Numbered from the stretch's first letter, positions 1 through 8,253 are shown. The stretch: DNA of 46,261 nt from Planctomycetota bacterium (GCA_027083445.1 JALWOP010000355.1:1-46261), one strand, 5' to 3'. The notes: a model not told the origin generated them from the letters alone. Translations and numbers: made by a program.

Positions 1-273
1 GTGGTGGGGCGCGGCGGCGGCGGGGGGGCGAGGTTGGGCGCCGAGCGGGGCGGTCTGGGCCGGGGCGGGGGGCCGATCGAGTTCCACGCTGGGGGAGATC
101 CGCTGCGCGGGTCTGTCCAGGCGCACGGGAGGGGCTGCCCCCTCGGCCTGGGCAGGCGATGGCCGACACCCCAGGGAAAAGAGGGGGAGCGCCAGGGCCA
201 GGCCCCGGCGGGCCATTCTTCCCAGGACGAGCCGGCCAGGGACACCTCCGGCGATCCGCACGAGACCTTCCAT
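1..273 (-). CDS. Partial secreted lipoprotein, runs off left edge
   Basis: An open frame reads on the minus strand from an ATG at 273 (or, more likely, the ATG at 216) to the window edge with no stop. From 216 it starts MARRGLALALPLFSLGC, a basic N-terminus, hydrophobic core and a lipobox-like Cys, so the product is probably a lipoprotein. The rest is rich in Pro and Ala, typical of a linker after the lipid anchor. The purine-rich GGGAAGA just before the 216 start could be a ribosome binding site. The competing plus-strand frame here is glycine-rich low complexity with no recognisable feature. Function unknown; only the first 70-90 residues are visible. Confidence 0.5.
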   Translation of the reverse strand, partial: MEGLVRIAGGVPGRLVLGRMARRGLALALPLFSLGCRPSPAQAEGAAPPVRLDRPAQRISPSVELDRPPAPAQTAPLGAQPRPPAAAAPHH

Positions 274-425
274 GGGGATCATCTTCGGTGCGGGATGGGC
301 CCATGCAAGCTTCCGGGCAAAGACCCGAGTGGCTTCTAACCACTTTCAGGGCATACAGTTGAGGCGGTCTTGGACCGAATCCGGATCGTGGGTGCAGCCG
401 CAGGTCCCAGTCCCAGGTGTGGGAA

Positions 426-502
<77 letters not shown>

Positions 503-688
503 CTTCCCATCGCAATCGGCACATCACGGTCGGTAGTGCCGGGGCGAGCAGGGAGGATAGCGCCCCGGCTCGCTCCTATCTAGGGCCCCAGGCCCGGGCC
601 GAAGCGTGGCGGAAAAAACGTTCCCTTGACGGATTCACGGGTCTAGTCCACCGTGGAGACCTTGGGTTCGCGCTCTCCCACCACCAAT

Positions 689-1657
689 ATGAGACATCTT
701 TCCCCTAGCTCTGGTTCTCCCCGAACCGGTCGATGTCCGCTTGTCGCATCCCCTCTTGTTGGGGCCCTGGTTACCGCCGGGATCCTGGTGGGGGCGGGTT
801 GGTCCCTCTTCGGTGGTGGTCGAGCGATACGGATTGTCGAGGCTTCGACGCTCCACTTCCAGGACTCGGACGGGGATGGGTTACCGGATCGACAAGAAGC
901 TGTCCTGCGCACCGACCCACACCTCGCGGACAGCGACTTCGATGGGTATGACGACGGCCTGGAGTTCGCGTTGCAGAGCGATCCGACGCTCTACTCCGAG
1001 ATTCCACAGACGCAGCAGCTTTCGGTTGCGATGAGTGCCCGGGGCGAGGGGGGCAAGCTGCTCGTCTTTACCGCAGTCTATGCCGGAGATGGCGTCTTCG
1101 ACGACAAGATCGTGCGCTTTGGGGCCGTGGTCGGAGACCAGATCGTCAACTTGCCGCTCAAGCGCCTCTCCCCGTACATGAATACGGAGACCCATACGCT
1201 TGCGGGTGGCGCGGCCTTGATGACCATCGATCTCAACCTGCCGGAGTCCTTCATCTCCCAGACCGGCGCGGCGACCGTTTTCGCAGCCGTGGGAATCACC
1301 GGGGCCAAGCGGTACGCCTCGTGGGACAAGGTCGACCTTTCGACGGTGCAGGGGGTGATGATGCTGCGCATGCCCGCTCCCCGAGGACCCGGGGGCGCGA
1401 GCACCATTCCGGTTGGTGCGATGATCAACGTGCCGATCCCGACCGATGGGGATATCAGCATTCCGCTCGACTGGACCCCCAGCAAGGTGTGCTTCCAGAT
1501 CTCAGAAATCGTAGGGACTCAAGGATCCGTAGTGATTCACCAGATCATCTACGCCGAGTGTGAGGCGGGCTGGGAGACCTACTGCGAGTCGGACTGCAGT
1601 GCCACCCTGGGGAGCACCTTCACGACCATCGACCCTGGCAGCCTACTGGGAGGGTGA
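689..1657 (+). CDS. Membrane-anchored thrombospondin type 3-like calcium-repeat protein
   Basis: About 322 residues. The N-terminus carries one hydrophobic segment (LVGALVTAGILVGAGW), a signal or anchor. Just after it come two Asp-rich loops of the EF-hand-like / thrombospondin type 3 kind, DSDGDGLPD and DSDFDGYDD, expected to bind calcium. The remainder looks like a beta-rich extracellular domain, and the C-terminus holds four Cys (VCFQ, ECEAGW, YCESDC) that may form disulfides. A GTG at 653 in the same frame is an alternative start; 689 was preferred because it is an ATG closer to the hydrophobic segment. It lies just upstream of the sigma-factor operon in the same direction, but an ECF-type promoter lies between them. 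Function not known. Confidence 0.8.
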   Translation: MRHLSPSSGSPRTGRCPLVASPLVGALVTAGILVGAGWSLFGGGRAIRIVEASTLHFQDSDGDGLPDRQEAVLRTDPHLADSDFDGYDDGLEFALQSDPTLYSEIPQTQQLSVAMSARGEGGKLLVFTAVYAGDGVFDDKIVRFGAVVGDQIVNLPLKRLSPYMNTETHTLAGGAALMTIDLNLPESFISQTGAATVFAAVGITGAKRYASWDKVDLSTVQGVMMLRMPAPRGPGGASTIPVGAMINVPIPTDGDISIPLDWTPSKVCFQISEIVGTQGSVVIHQIIYAECEAGWETYCESDCSATLGSTFTTIDPGSLLGG

Positions 1658-1744
1658 GGTCTCCCAGGGGAGAACGAGAGGTGCCGGGCCCGCTTTCCAG
1701 GTGCTCTCTCAATGCCGGGAACGCTGGTTCCTTCCCGCTTTTGG

Positions 1745-1773
1745 GGAACTCCCCAGCCCAGCCCCCCGTCTAG
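1745..1773 (+). promoter_or_regulatory. Candidate ECF-sigma promoter (autoregulatory)
   Basis: GGAACT at 1745-1750 and GTCTAG at 1768-1773 are separated by 17 bases. This resembles the RpoE/ECF consensus (GGAAC at -35, TCTRA/GTC at -10). Transcription would start near 1780, just ahead of the sigma-factor ATG at 1797, so the sigma factor would activate its own operon. Seen by eye only. Confidence 0.6.
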
Positions 1774-1796
1774 TTTTCATACCTATTTGGACTCCC

Positions 1797-2405
1797 ATGC
1801 GTACTGACCCGGATCGAGAGCTCGTACTCGCCTGCCAACAGAGCCGCCTGAGCGGCTTCGAGGGCTCATTCCGTGAGCTGTACGACCTCTACAAGGACAG
1901 GGTCTACAACGTCTGCTACCGGATCAGCGGGAACGCCACCGATGCCCTAGATGCCAGTCAGGAGACCTTCGGCGTCATCTTCCGCAAGATCCGGGAGTTT
2001 CGATTCGAGTCACGCTTCTCAAGTTGGGTCTACCGCATCGCGGTCAACGCCAGCATCGATCTGAAGCGTCGTTCGAGTGCGAAGCGCTCCTCTTCCCTCG
2101 ATACCTTGCAGAGCGCGGGGCGAACCGAGGCCCACCCGCTCGAGATCAGGGACGAGGTCACCGAAACACCCCCCGCGGCCGCATCGCGGAGGGAACTGGA
2201 AGAGGAGATCCAGAGAGCCATCCTCCGGCTGAGTCCGAAGATGCGTGCGATTACCGTCCTGCGCTACCTCGAGAGCCTCAGCTACGAGGAGATCGCGGAG
2301 GCTCTGGGGATCTCAATCGGCACCGTCAAATCGCGCCTCTCGCGCGCTCACGATGCCCTCGATCGTGAACTCACTCCCCTTCTAGACCGCCACCTTCTCA
2401 CCTAA
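1797..2405 (+). CDS. ECF (sigma-70 family) RNA polymerase sigma factor
   Basis: A 202-residue ECF sigma factor, the usual size. Region 2 lies in the first half (FRELYDLYKDRVYNVCYRI, then DALDASQETFGVIFRKI and FRFESRFSSWVYRIAVN, which recognises and melts the -10 element). A Ser/Thr/Pro-rich linker follows, then region 4 (LSPKMRAITVLRYLESL and the helix-turn-helix SYEEIAEALGISIGTVKSRL) for the -35. The frame is open back to 1560, but homology begins at the ATG at 1797, just downstream of the candidate ECF promoter. It is followed by an anti-sigma-like membrane protein and an RseB-like lipoprotein, so it probably answers envelope stress. The exact ECF group cannot be set by eye. Confidence 0.95.
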   Translation: MRTDPDRELVLACQQSRLSGFEGSFRELYDLYKDRVYNVCYRISGNATDALDASQETFGVIFRKIREFRFESRFSSWVYRIAVNASIDLKRRSSAKRSSSLDTLQSAGRTEAHPLEIRDEVTETPPAAASRRELEEEIQRAILRLSPKMRAITVLRYLESLSYEEIAEALGISIGTVKSRLSRAHDALDRELTPLLDRHLLT

Positions 2406-2471
2406 CGGATCACCCGATTGGATCAAGCCGATCTGGAACATCTGTATTGAACAAGATTCCCTGCCACTCCG

Positions 2472-3320
2472 ATGAACACCTCCCCTCGCGACGAGCTTCT
2501 CGACTACCTGCCGGCGGCAGGTAGAGGAGATGCCGTGCTACCAAAGTCCCAACTCGAAGCGCTGGCTGCAGACCCGAAGCTGAAGGGTTGGTGGCTGTGT
2601 TCCTGTCGAGTGGTTCGGGTGCTGGGGCAGTTGAGTCGTCGCCCGGTTCCCCGGGATCTCGAGGGGCGTGTCGTCGCGGCGACCCAAAGCGGGCATCGTC
2701 AAGAGCGGGTCATCCAACGGTTGCTTGCGAGCGCTCAGCGCAGGGCACCGAAGGAACTCGACGTGGCCGTTCGCCGGGATCTGGAGCGGCCCTTCCAGCG
2801 GCATGCGGATGGCCCTCTTCCCGCACGGACCCTTCCCGCGCCCGAGGAGTTGGATCGCCGGGTAGCCCGGGAGATCGGGAAGGTTTCCTCGGCCGAAGGA
2901 CATTCTTCTTCCGAGCGGCGGCTTGCAGGGAATCGGGCGGTCGGCATGCGCCCGGTGGTCGGCGGCCGATCGGGACCTGGGAAGCGCGGCTCCCACCGTG
3001 GAAAGCTCTTCGCCGATCGTTTCGGTCGATCGGGATGGCAGGCGACCGGGAATTCGGCTTGGATCCTGGCCGCGTTCCTCTTCCTGTCGGGCATCTGGGC
3101 CATCCGCGTGTTTCACATCGGTAGCACTGGAGTCGAGACTCCCAGTGCCTCCGCAGCTTCCGGTATGACCGCGGTTGCGGCGTTGGATGGTACGGGTCGT
3201 CCCGCGGAGATCACGCGCTTCGAACTCTTGAAGGCGCGTCCGGGGTCTGCTGAAGAGGCGGTTTTGCGACAGATGTTGGACCCCTTTGTCGGGGGCCTGG
3301 TTCAGGGAGGTGTACGGTGA
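2472..3320 (+). CDS. Putative anti-sigma factor, single-pass membrane protein
   Basis: A 282-residue protein with a long, Arg-rich, probably helical cytoplasmic N-terminal part, one transmembrane segment around residues 197-213 (AWILAAFLFLSGIWAI) and a short periplasmic tail of about 65 residues. This is the architecture of RseA-type anti-sigma factors. I see no clear zinc anti-sigma motif (HxxxCxxC). The call rests on topology and position: it sits 66 bases after the ECF sigma gene, and its TGA overlaps the ATG of the RseB-like gene (TGATG at 3318-3322), implying translational coupling. By analogy it would hold the sigma factor at the inner membrane until a signal releases it. Confidence 0.7.
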   Translation: MNTSPRDELLDYLPAAGRGDAVLPKSQLEALAADPKLKGWWLCSCRVVRVLGQLSRRPVPRDLEGRVVAATQSGHRQERVIQRLLASAQRRAPKELDVAVRRDLERPFQRHADGPLPARTLPAPEELDRRVAREIGKVSSAEGHSSSERRLAGNRAVGMRPVVGGRSGPGKRGSHRGKLFADRFGRSGWQATGNSAWILAAFLFLSGIWAIRVFHIGSTGVETPSASAASGMTAVAALDGTGRPAEITRFELLKARPGSAEEAVLRQMLDPFVGGLVQGGVR

Positions 3321-4414
3321 TGCGCTTTGACCGAAACCAGCCCCTCACGAACCGTCCCATGTGGGATTCGCTCGGCCGAAGGCTGGAAGTGCATGGCGCT
3401 TTCGCCGCCCTGGCAGCTGCGCCCTTGCTGGCCCTGCTGTTGGCCATGACGGGATGCAACGGGTCCGTCTCGGCCTCGGTTCCCGGGGACGACCCGGAGG
3501 TCCAGGCTTCCACCGGCGGCCCGAGCTTCATGGAGAACTCCGTCAATGCTCCCTGGACGACCCTCTTCCGGGGAACGCGCCTGGTCCAGCTCTACGATGG
3601 CTCGACTGGAGGCTCTCCCGGGCTGCAACACCTGAGCGTCAAGTACCGCGAGGATGTCGCCGCGGATGGCCAGGGGAACTTCTCGGTGGTCACGCTGGAA
3701 GTCCTCTCGCCCAATCCGGATCCGCAGACCTTCTTGGCGATTCAGGATCTGCGTCAAACCTTCAGCTATCGCTACCGCGATTTCTCGATCAAGGACTGGA
3801 ATCTCTTCTCCCAGCAATACGTCTACGCCATCGTCGACCAGGGCCGCAGCATCGCTGGCCATCCGACCGTCCAGGTACGCATCGATCGCAACTCCGGCGG
3901 CCGTTCGTACTACCTGGTCGACTTTGACCCGGTCACCAGCCTGGTCCTGGCTTACCAGGAGTTCAGCGTGGCCACAGGTGGCTTGCTCGCGGATGTGAGT
4001 TTCGAGACCCTGACCTATCAACCGGATCTGACCGGGTTGACCTTGGTCTCGCACCTCTTTCCGACCGAGACCTACAGCATTTCGGGTGGCAACCTGCAGG
4101 GGATCTTCGGGTTCACCCCCCTGGTCCCGGTCTACGTTCCCCAGGGCTACCAGGTCAGCGACACGATCGAGAAGCAGACGGCCCCGGATGGCGTGCGTGC
4201 CAAGGTCTACCTGACCGACGGCCTGGAGACCATCATCCTCGCTTCCCAGCAGCCCATCACCGGGAACGGTGGACCGATCGCTTCCCGCGTGTGGTCGACG
4301 GACCTGGGAACTTGGACTGGCCTGATGGGTGACGTCGAGGGGTACCCGGTGGTCGTGGCCGGCAAGGTCGACGCCGTCGAGCAATCCCTCGTGCTGCAAT
4401 CGGCGCTGCACTAG
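3320..4414 (+). CDS. RseB/MucB-like lipoprotein (LolA-fold sensor)
   Basis: 364 residues from the ATG at 3320 (a GTG directly before it is also possible). The N-terminus has a hydrophobic stretch ending LLAMTGC, a lipobox. The first domain resembles the LolA/RseB N-terminal fold (IAGHPTVQVRIDR, then YYLVDFDPVTSLVLAYQEF, matching the RseB pattern of a lysable-lipid sensor where the substrate is 'loaded' along a beta sheet). A smaller C-terminal domain (VPVYVPQGYQVSD ... KVYLTDGLETIILASQQP) resembles the MucB/RseB C-terminal domain. In known systems RseB binds the periplasmic part of the anti-sigma factor and protects it from proteolysis. The preceding sigma and anti-sigma-like genes make that role likely. 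The homology is by pattern, not by search. Confidence 0.7.
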   Translation: MRFDRNQPLTNRPMWDSLGRRLEVHGAFAALAAAPLLALLLAMTGCNGSVSASVPGDDPEVQASTGGPSFMENSVNAPWTTLFRGTRLVQLYDGSTGGSPGLQHLSVKYREDVAADGQGNFSVVTLEVLSPNPDPQTFLAIQDLRQTFSYRYRDFSIKDWNLFSQQYVYAIVDQGRSIAGHPTVQVRIDRNSGGRSYYLVDFDPVTSLVLAYQEFSVATGGLLADVSFETLTYQPDLTGLTLVSHLFPTETYSISGGNLQGIFGFTPLVPVYVPQGYQVSDTIEKQTAPDGVRAKVYLTDGLETIILASQQPITGNGGPIASRVWSTDLGTWTGLMGDVEGYPVVVAGKVDAVEQSLVLQSALH

Positions 4415-4434
4415 CAGTGTCCGCGCGAACCACC

Positions 4435-4471
4435 GTAGACCCTGCTCTGGTCAGACCGGAGCAGGGTCTAC
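4435..4471 (+). terminator. 13-bp perfect inverted repeat, probable terminator
   Basis: GTAGACCCTGCTC (4435-4447) and its exact complement (4459-4471) enclose an 11-base loop, 20 bases after the RseB-like stop. No T-run follows, so it may be a terminator of the GC-stem kind or an RNA-stabilising hairpin. The rest of 4415-4718 shows no gene. Confidence 0.55.
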
Positions 4472-4718
4472 GTCGTATCTGCCTGGCGTGACGACTCTGG
4501 AGATGCGGCGCGTACCCGCCACTTGCGCTCGGCGGTTTGAGCGAACTTGAAGACCATTGCCACTTCGGTGCTGAGGGCGGGGCGGTTCGCTGAACCGTCG
4601 CTGGGAGCGGTCGCGGTGCCGGCGGCGAGATCAATCGCGAGAAATGCTCCGCCGGTGGCGACGTAGAGGAGGGACCTCTTCCATCCTCGCAGTACCCTCG
4701 CCGTGGAGGCTTCAGAGC

Positions 4719-5696
4719 ATGAAGGACGTAGTCGGATCCCGGGCCAGGAGGGCCCTCCTGGTGATCGCCGCCGGGGCGCTGGCCATCGGAGTCGCCCCGG
4801 GCAGGCAGGCGCAGGGGATCTCGCAGCGCCCCTGCGTCCCTACGCTGAAGCACCTGGAGCACTTTGGGTTCGCCCTCGTCGACTGCGGATTCGACGATCC
4901 CCTCGATGGGGTGGTCAAGACGAATTACGCCGACGAAGTGGCGCCCTTCTCCAACATCGCCCACCTGTGCGTTTTCCAGCCGACCGACTCGATCGGTGGG
5001 CGGCTGGCCACCTTCGCCGCTTTGCAGATGCGAGCGATCCTCTCGGTCGAGAGCCTCTTCTTCAACCGGGTGCCCGACTTCAGTTCCCCCAGCGGCTCCA
5101 GGCTGACCCTTCGCGGTGATTACCTCGCCAGGTGGCAGCAATTCCTCGCCGTAAACGGTTCGGTGATCGACGAAGACACCGTCGCCGCTCTCTACCTCGC
5201 CGACGAGCCCTTCTGGAACAACTGCGCGGCGGCCGACCTGCAGGCCGTCGCCGACCTGCTCGAGGCCTCTCGTCCGGGGATTCCCACCCTGATCGTCGAG
5301 GCGGCGCCGGCGCTGGCCAGCCTAGTCGTACCCGCTTCGGTCGACTGGATCGGATTCGATCACTACGGAGTGCTCGATCCTGGCAGCGATGCGACCTACC
5401 TGGGCGAACTGGACCTGTTGAAATCCAGGAGGAGCTCGGCACACCAGCGGGTGCTGCTGATCATGGAAGCGCAGTGGTTCCCCGCCTACGGCATCTTCGG
5501 AGTCACCGAGGACGACCTCGGCGCGGTGGCCCTCAACTACTACGCGCTGGGACAGAGCGATCCGGCAGTGATCGGAATGATCGGCTACCTCTGGCCGGGG
5601 GGCTTCGACGCACCCGACCAGAAGGGAGCGAGGGAGCTGCCGGCGAGCGTCCAGGCGGTGTATGCCTTTCTGGGACACGAGATCGCCGGGAAGTGA
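4719..5696 (+). CDS. Secreted glycoside hydrolase-like TIM-barrel protein
   Basis: 325 residues. The ATG at 4719 follows GGAGG (4705-4709) at good spacing and gives a signal peptide (RRALLVIAAGALAIGVAPG, cleavage near AQG); the frame opens further upstream, to 4644, without a better start. The mature part has the rhythm of a beta/alpha barrel: ALYLADEPFW, with a Glu where clan-A glycosidases place the acid/base, VDWIGFDHYG, VLLIMEAQWF with a second possible catalytic Glu, and IGYLWPGGFD. These suggest a GH5/GH42-like hydrolase acting outside the cytoplasm. Family and substrate cannot be named from sequence alone. It stands alone between the stress operon and the Fic segment. Confidence 0.6.
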   Translation: MKDVVGSRARRALLVIAAGALAIGVAPGRQAQGISQRPCVPTLKHLEHFGFALVDCGFDDPLDGVVKTNYADEVAPFSNIAHLCVFQPTDSIGGRLATFAALQMRAILSVESLFFNRVPDFSSPSGSRLTLRGDYLARWQQFLAVNGSVIDEDTVAALYLADEPFWNNCAAADLQAVADLLEASRPGIPTLIVEAAPALASLVVPASVDWIGFDHYGVLDPGSDATYLGELDLLKSRRSSAHQRVLLIMEAQWFPAYGIFGVTEDDLGAVALNYYALGQSDPAVIGMIGYLWPGGFDAPDQKGARELPASVQAVYAFLGHEIAGK

Positions 5697-5766
5697 GGGC
5701 AGGCAAGGGGTGTGACGCCAAGGCTCACTGGAGCCAGACCTCTTGTGCCGCGGCACCTTCAAAGGT

Positions 5767-5787
5767 GTCACATCAGCAGTCCCGATC
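5767..5787. repeat. 21-bp direct repeat, left copy
   Basis: A 21-base sequence (begins GTCACATCAGCA) identical to 7860-7880. Read on the minus strand it is the 3' end of an open frame finishing D-R-D-C-stop, directly followed by a hairpin (CACCT-TCAA-AGGTG on the plus strand, 5755-5767). The two copies bracket the Fic gene. Confidence 0.8.
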
Positions 5788-5985
5788 GACGTATCGGCTC
5801 GGAAGGGGGGCCGAGGTGGCGGAGAACGTCACCACGTGAACACCGGTCATCGGCCCTCCAGTCATGCCCAGGATGTCGCTGTCCGGCGATAGCGCCATCA
5901 CAAACTCGGGCGCATACGCCGCGCTGTTCGACAACCAGGCGTTCGGCGTGTCGCCGTTCACGATGGCGCTCGGACAGGCCTCCAT
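5773..5985 (-). CDS. Small ORF or gene remnant downstream of the Fic gene
   Basis: A 70-codon frame starting at the ATG at 5985, 49 bases after the Fic stop. The sequence (for example AYAPEFVMALSPDSDILGM and GVHVVTFSATSAPLPS) has a natural amino-acid mix rather than the Arg/Pro bias of shadow frames. It is too short to classify and has no signal peptide of its own, so it may be the surviving C-terminal end of a larger secreted protein. Its last codons (DRDC, stop) lie inside the 21-bp direct repeat. Whether it is expressed is open. Confidence 0.35.
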   Translation of the reverse strand: MEACPSAIVNGDTPNAWLSNSAAYAPEFVMALSPDSDILGMTGGPMTGVHVVTFSATSAPLPSRYVDRDC

Positions 5986-6034
5986 GGTGCCCCCACGCCC
6001 CGGATCTCGATTGGGCGACCCCAATGGCGCGGAA

Positions 6035-7534
6035 TCAGTCCACGAGTCTCGTCTCACCGATGGCCTGTTCCATCGCGGCGACCTCATCATCGTCCAACTC
6101 GGCGAAGAGCCCGCGCTTTCTGGCCGAGAGCCGGCCGTTATTCTCGAGGCAGATGCGTAAGAAGAGTTCGAGGCGCCGATCGGGCATGTCGACGATGTTT
6201 CGCAGCGCGCGCCAGGCCCGGTCGAATCGGTCGAGGAACTGGAGTTCGCCGATGATGTCGACCTCGATGGTCCGCTCGATGGCACTGTAGAGGTACTCAG
6301 CGACCCGAGTCCCGTCGAAGTACCGGTAGTGGCGCGCCGTATCCCCCTGAACGATGAGGTCGCCATCGTCGCGCAGTTCGTACTCAATACACTCCATCAG
6401 AGGAAGCGAAAACGATTCGAGCGCGGCGTCGTACGATGCCCGATCGGCCAGCATGACGGCGGACACGGGCAGGACGAGCCCCGGCAGGGTGAACCCCGTG
6501 CGCGTGAGAACGTGGTGGATCAGGTATCGATGCAACCGGCCATTGCCGTCGTCGAATGGGTGCACGAAGACGAACCCGAATCCGATGAGGGCAGCTTGAA
6601 CGACGGGATCGATCTCGGAACCTCGGAGCCGCTCACAAGAGGCGAGCCAGCCGTCCATGAGATCCTCGACATCCCCAGGCTTGGGCGGGACGAAGTGGAC
6701 GCGCTCACGATAGCCGACGAGTGTCTCCCCGACGTAGTTCTGGTCCGTTCGGTACCCGTCCCGCGCGTAACGCGGGTCCAAGATGGCGCGCTGGATCTCG
6801 ACGAGCCGCGCCTTGTCCAAGGGCTCCCCCATATCGGCGGCGCGCAGTGCTCGGACAAATCGACGCGTGCGATGTTCGTCCGGTCGTTCGCGTTCGATCT
6901 CGAAAGTCGACTTGGTCTCCTTGAGATAGAGGAACTGAGCCGCCCGCTGAACGAGGGCTGGATCCCAGTCCGTCACCGTCGCCCTCAATCGACTTGCGAG
7001 TTCACGGTCGCGAAAGGAATCGAGCGCGTCGGTCCGGTAGACCGTCGGGCAGAAGGATGGGGTGCCGAGAAGGTTGTTGCGGACACGGTGACGTGAACTC
7101 GGAGTTCCCTGCGCAGTGAACTGCTGTGCCCCATCGAGGGCGTCGACATAGGCAACCGTCGGCGCATCCTCGACATCGAGCGTTCGGCCAGTCAGCCACT
7201 CGTACAGGAACCAGGCGCGCCGTGCGTACTTGCCGGTCGGTTTCGAACGCACCCACGCCGCCAATCTCGCCGGCTCGATGACCTCAAAGGCTGCGGACAG
7301 GACTTCGAGGTTCACCCCGTCGTACTTCAGGGCGAATGCGAGTTGTGAGACCGGATCCGTGCCGGGCGCGTACGAGGGAGGCAGGTGTTGGATCGTTCCC
7401 GCCGGGGAGGTCTCGATGACCTTGGCTCCCCTCGAACGGATGCGCGTCCCCCGTCGGGGGGGGAGTGTCACCAGTCCCAGGTCCTCGATCAGGGCCAGGT
7501 AGCCTGCGGGCCGGGAGTCGGTCGGTTGATCCAT
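6035..7534 (-). CDS. Fic-domain protein (probable AMP transferase)
   Basis: 499 residues from the ATG at 7534. The Fic active-site motif HPFDDGNGRLHR is intact, with the catalytic His at about residue 325 and the phosphate-binding Gly-Asn-Gly-Arg. Fic enzymes usually move AMP from ATP onto a Ser/Thr/Tyr of a target protein; some transfer UMP or phosphocholine. The N-terminal domain (KYARRAWFLYEWLTG) is common in Fic proteins of this length, and the C-terminal 100 residues may hold a helix-turn-helix or target-binding region. I could not identify the autoinhibitory S/TxxxE[GN] helix with confidence. A GTG at 7588 is in frame, but it lies inside one copy of the duplicated operator-like element, which argues for 7534. 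No antitoxin-like partner is adjacent. Flanked by the 21-bp direct repeats. Confidence 0.92.
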   Translation of the reverse strand: MDQPTDSRPAGYLALIEDLGLVTLPPRRGTRIRSRGAKVIETSPAGTIQHLPPSYAPGTDPVSQLAFALKYDGVNLEVLSAAFEVIEPARLAAWVRSKPTGKYARRAWFLYEWLTGRTLDVEDAPTVAYVDALDGAQQFTAQGTPSSRHRVRNNLLGTPSFCPTVYRTDALDSFRDRELASRLRATVTDWDPALVQRAAQFLYLKETKSTFEIERERPDEHRTRRFVRALRAADMGEPLDKARLVEIQRAILDPRYARDGYRTDQNYVGETLVGYRERVHFVPPKPGDVEDLMDGWLASCERLRGSEIDPVVQAALIGFGFVFVHPFDDGNGRLHRYLIHHVLTRTGFTLPGLVLPVSAVMLADRASYDAALESFSLPLMECIEYELRDDGDLIVQGDTARHYRYFDGTRVAEYLYSAIERTIEVDIIGELQFLDRFDRAWRALRNIVDMPDRRLELFLRICLENNGRLSARKRGLFAELDDDEVAAMEQAIGETRLVD

Positions 7535-7577
7535 CGGAGATGCGTCTCGTTGCGGGACTGTCGGGCAGGCTCGACGG

Positions 7578-7596
7578 GCTTCGAACACGTTCAGCA
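7578..7596 (-). promoter_or_regulatory. Operator-like repeat A upstream of Fic gene
   Basis: Nineteen bases (GCTTCGAACACGTTCAGCA on the plus strand) match 17 of 19 with 7628-7646, 50 bases away. The core GAACACGTTC is a near-palindrome. It sits just ahead of the Fic start, where a repressor would act. Confidence 0.5.
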
Positions 7597-7627
7597 GGGG
7601 CCCGATTGCTTGAGAATCGCTACTAGA

Positions 7628-7646
7628 GCTTCGAATACCTTCAGCA
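7628..7646 (-). promoter_or_regulatory. Operator-like repeat B upstream of Fic gene
   Basis: Second copy (GCTTCGAATACCTTCAGCA), with inverted halves GAA-TACC-TTC. The 50-base spacing is close to five helical turns, so two bound dimers would face the same side of the DNA. Confidence 0.5.
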
Positions 7647-7859
7647 TAGCCCGCTGATCTTCAAAAACACTCCCCCGTCCACCATATCCCTATCCACCCC
7701 CCCCCGCGCCGACGACTCTTCCGCGTCCAGCGCTTCCTCCGGCGCCTTCTGCCGCGAGCGCGGCGTGGGGACATGGGCGCTCGGAAAGGCCGCGCGCAGC
7801 CACCGCCCCACGCAAGAGGCGCGTGCCAGTGACGCCCCGTCGAGGTGACCCACCTCGGA

Positions 7860-7880
7860 GTCACATCAGCAGTCCCGATC
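7860..7880. repeat. 21-bp direct repeat, right copy
   Basis: Identical to 5767-5787 and in the same orientation. On the minus strand it encodes D-R-D-C-stop and is followed by a hairpin of different sequence but similar position (CACCTC/GAGGTG). Confidence 0.8.
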
Positions 7881-8095
7881 CAGGCGAATCACGCTGAGAA
7901 TAGTAGCCCTGGCGGTGAACGCGGGGGTTTTCAGGGGGGCGCCGTCCAGACCTGCCGCTGGTGGGGAAGGCCTGCCACCGGCCCCGATCCCGATTTCCCC
8001 GCCGCTCCAGGGCTGAAGAGGTGCGGCGAGGGGGCTAGGAGGGGCCTGGAGGGCAGGTCTCTCTTTGGGACCGATCTCGATTCCCCGCCGAGCCA

Positions 8096-8134
8096 GGTTT
8101 TCTGCCCCGCCCAGGGATTGGGCAGCGGAAAACC
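8096..8134. repeat. Imperfect inverted repeat (hairpin)
   Basis: GGTTTTC-TGCCC (8096-8107) pairs with GGGCA-(GCG)-GAAAACC (8120-8134), 12 base pairs with a 3-base bulge and a 12-base loop. It lies about 120 bases ahead of the next gene; it could be a terminator or a remnant element end. Confidence 0.4.
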
Positions 8135-8253
8135 GTTCCCACCGGCCCACCAACCGAGGCCTCCCCGCCACGGCTAGCTGGAGCGGGGTAGGTTGAAGTG
8201 TCGGCGGCGCGCAGCGCCCCACTCCGCGAGTTCCTTCCACGCCAATCGATCCG

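Larger units (their letters stand above)
7647..8253. other. Non-coding or decayed stretch between Fic gene and next gene
   Basis: No convincing gene. Contents: a C-run near 7697, the right copy of the 21-bp repeat (7860-7880) preceded by a 7-bp hairpin (CGAGGTG-ACC-CACCTCG), a minus-strand frame that ends in the same D-R-D-C-stop as the left copy but is otherwise Gly/Pro/Ala-rich, an imperfect direct repeat of about 25 bases (near 7987 and 8072), and a hairpin at 8096-8134. The pattern suits a decayed or rearranged segment. Confidence 0.4.

Noticed and set aside
3302-4411. Minus-strand frame over the RseB-like gene
   Set aside because: The plus frame has signal, lipobox and operon overlap; the minus frame has none.
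7641-7864. Two small minus-strand ORFs upstream of the Fic gene
   Set aside because: Arg-rich or low-complexity products overlapping each other and the C-run; no start signal or motif.
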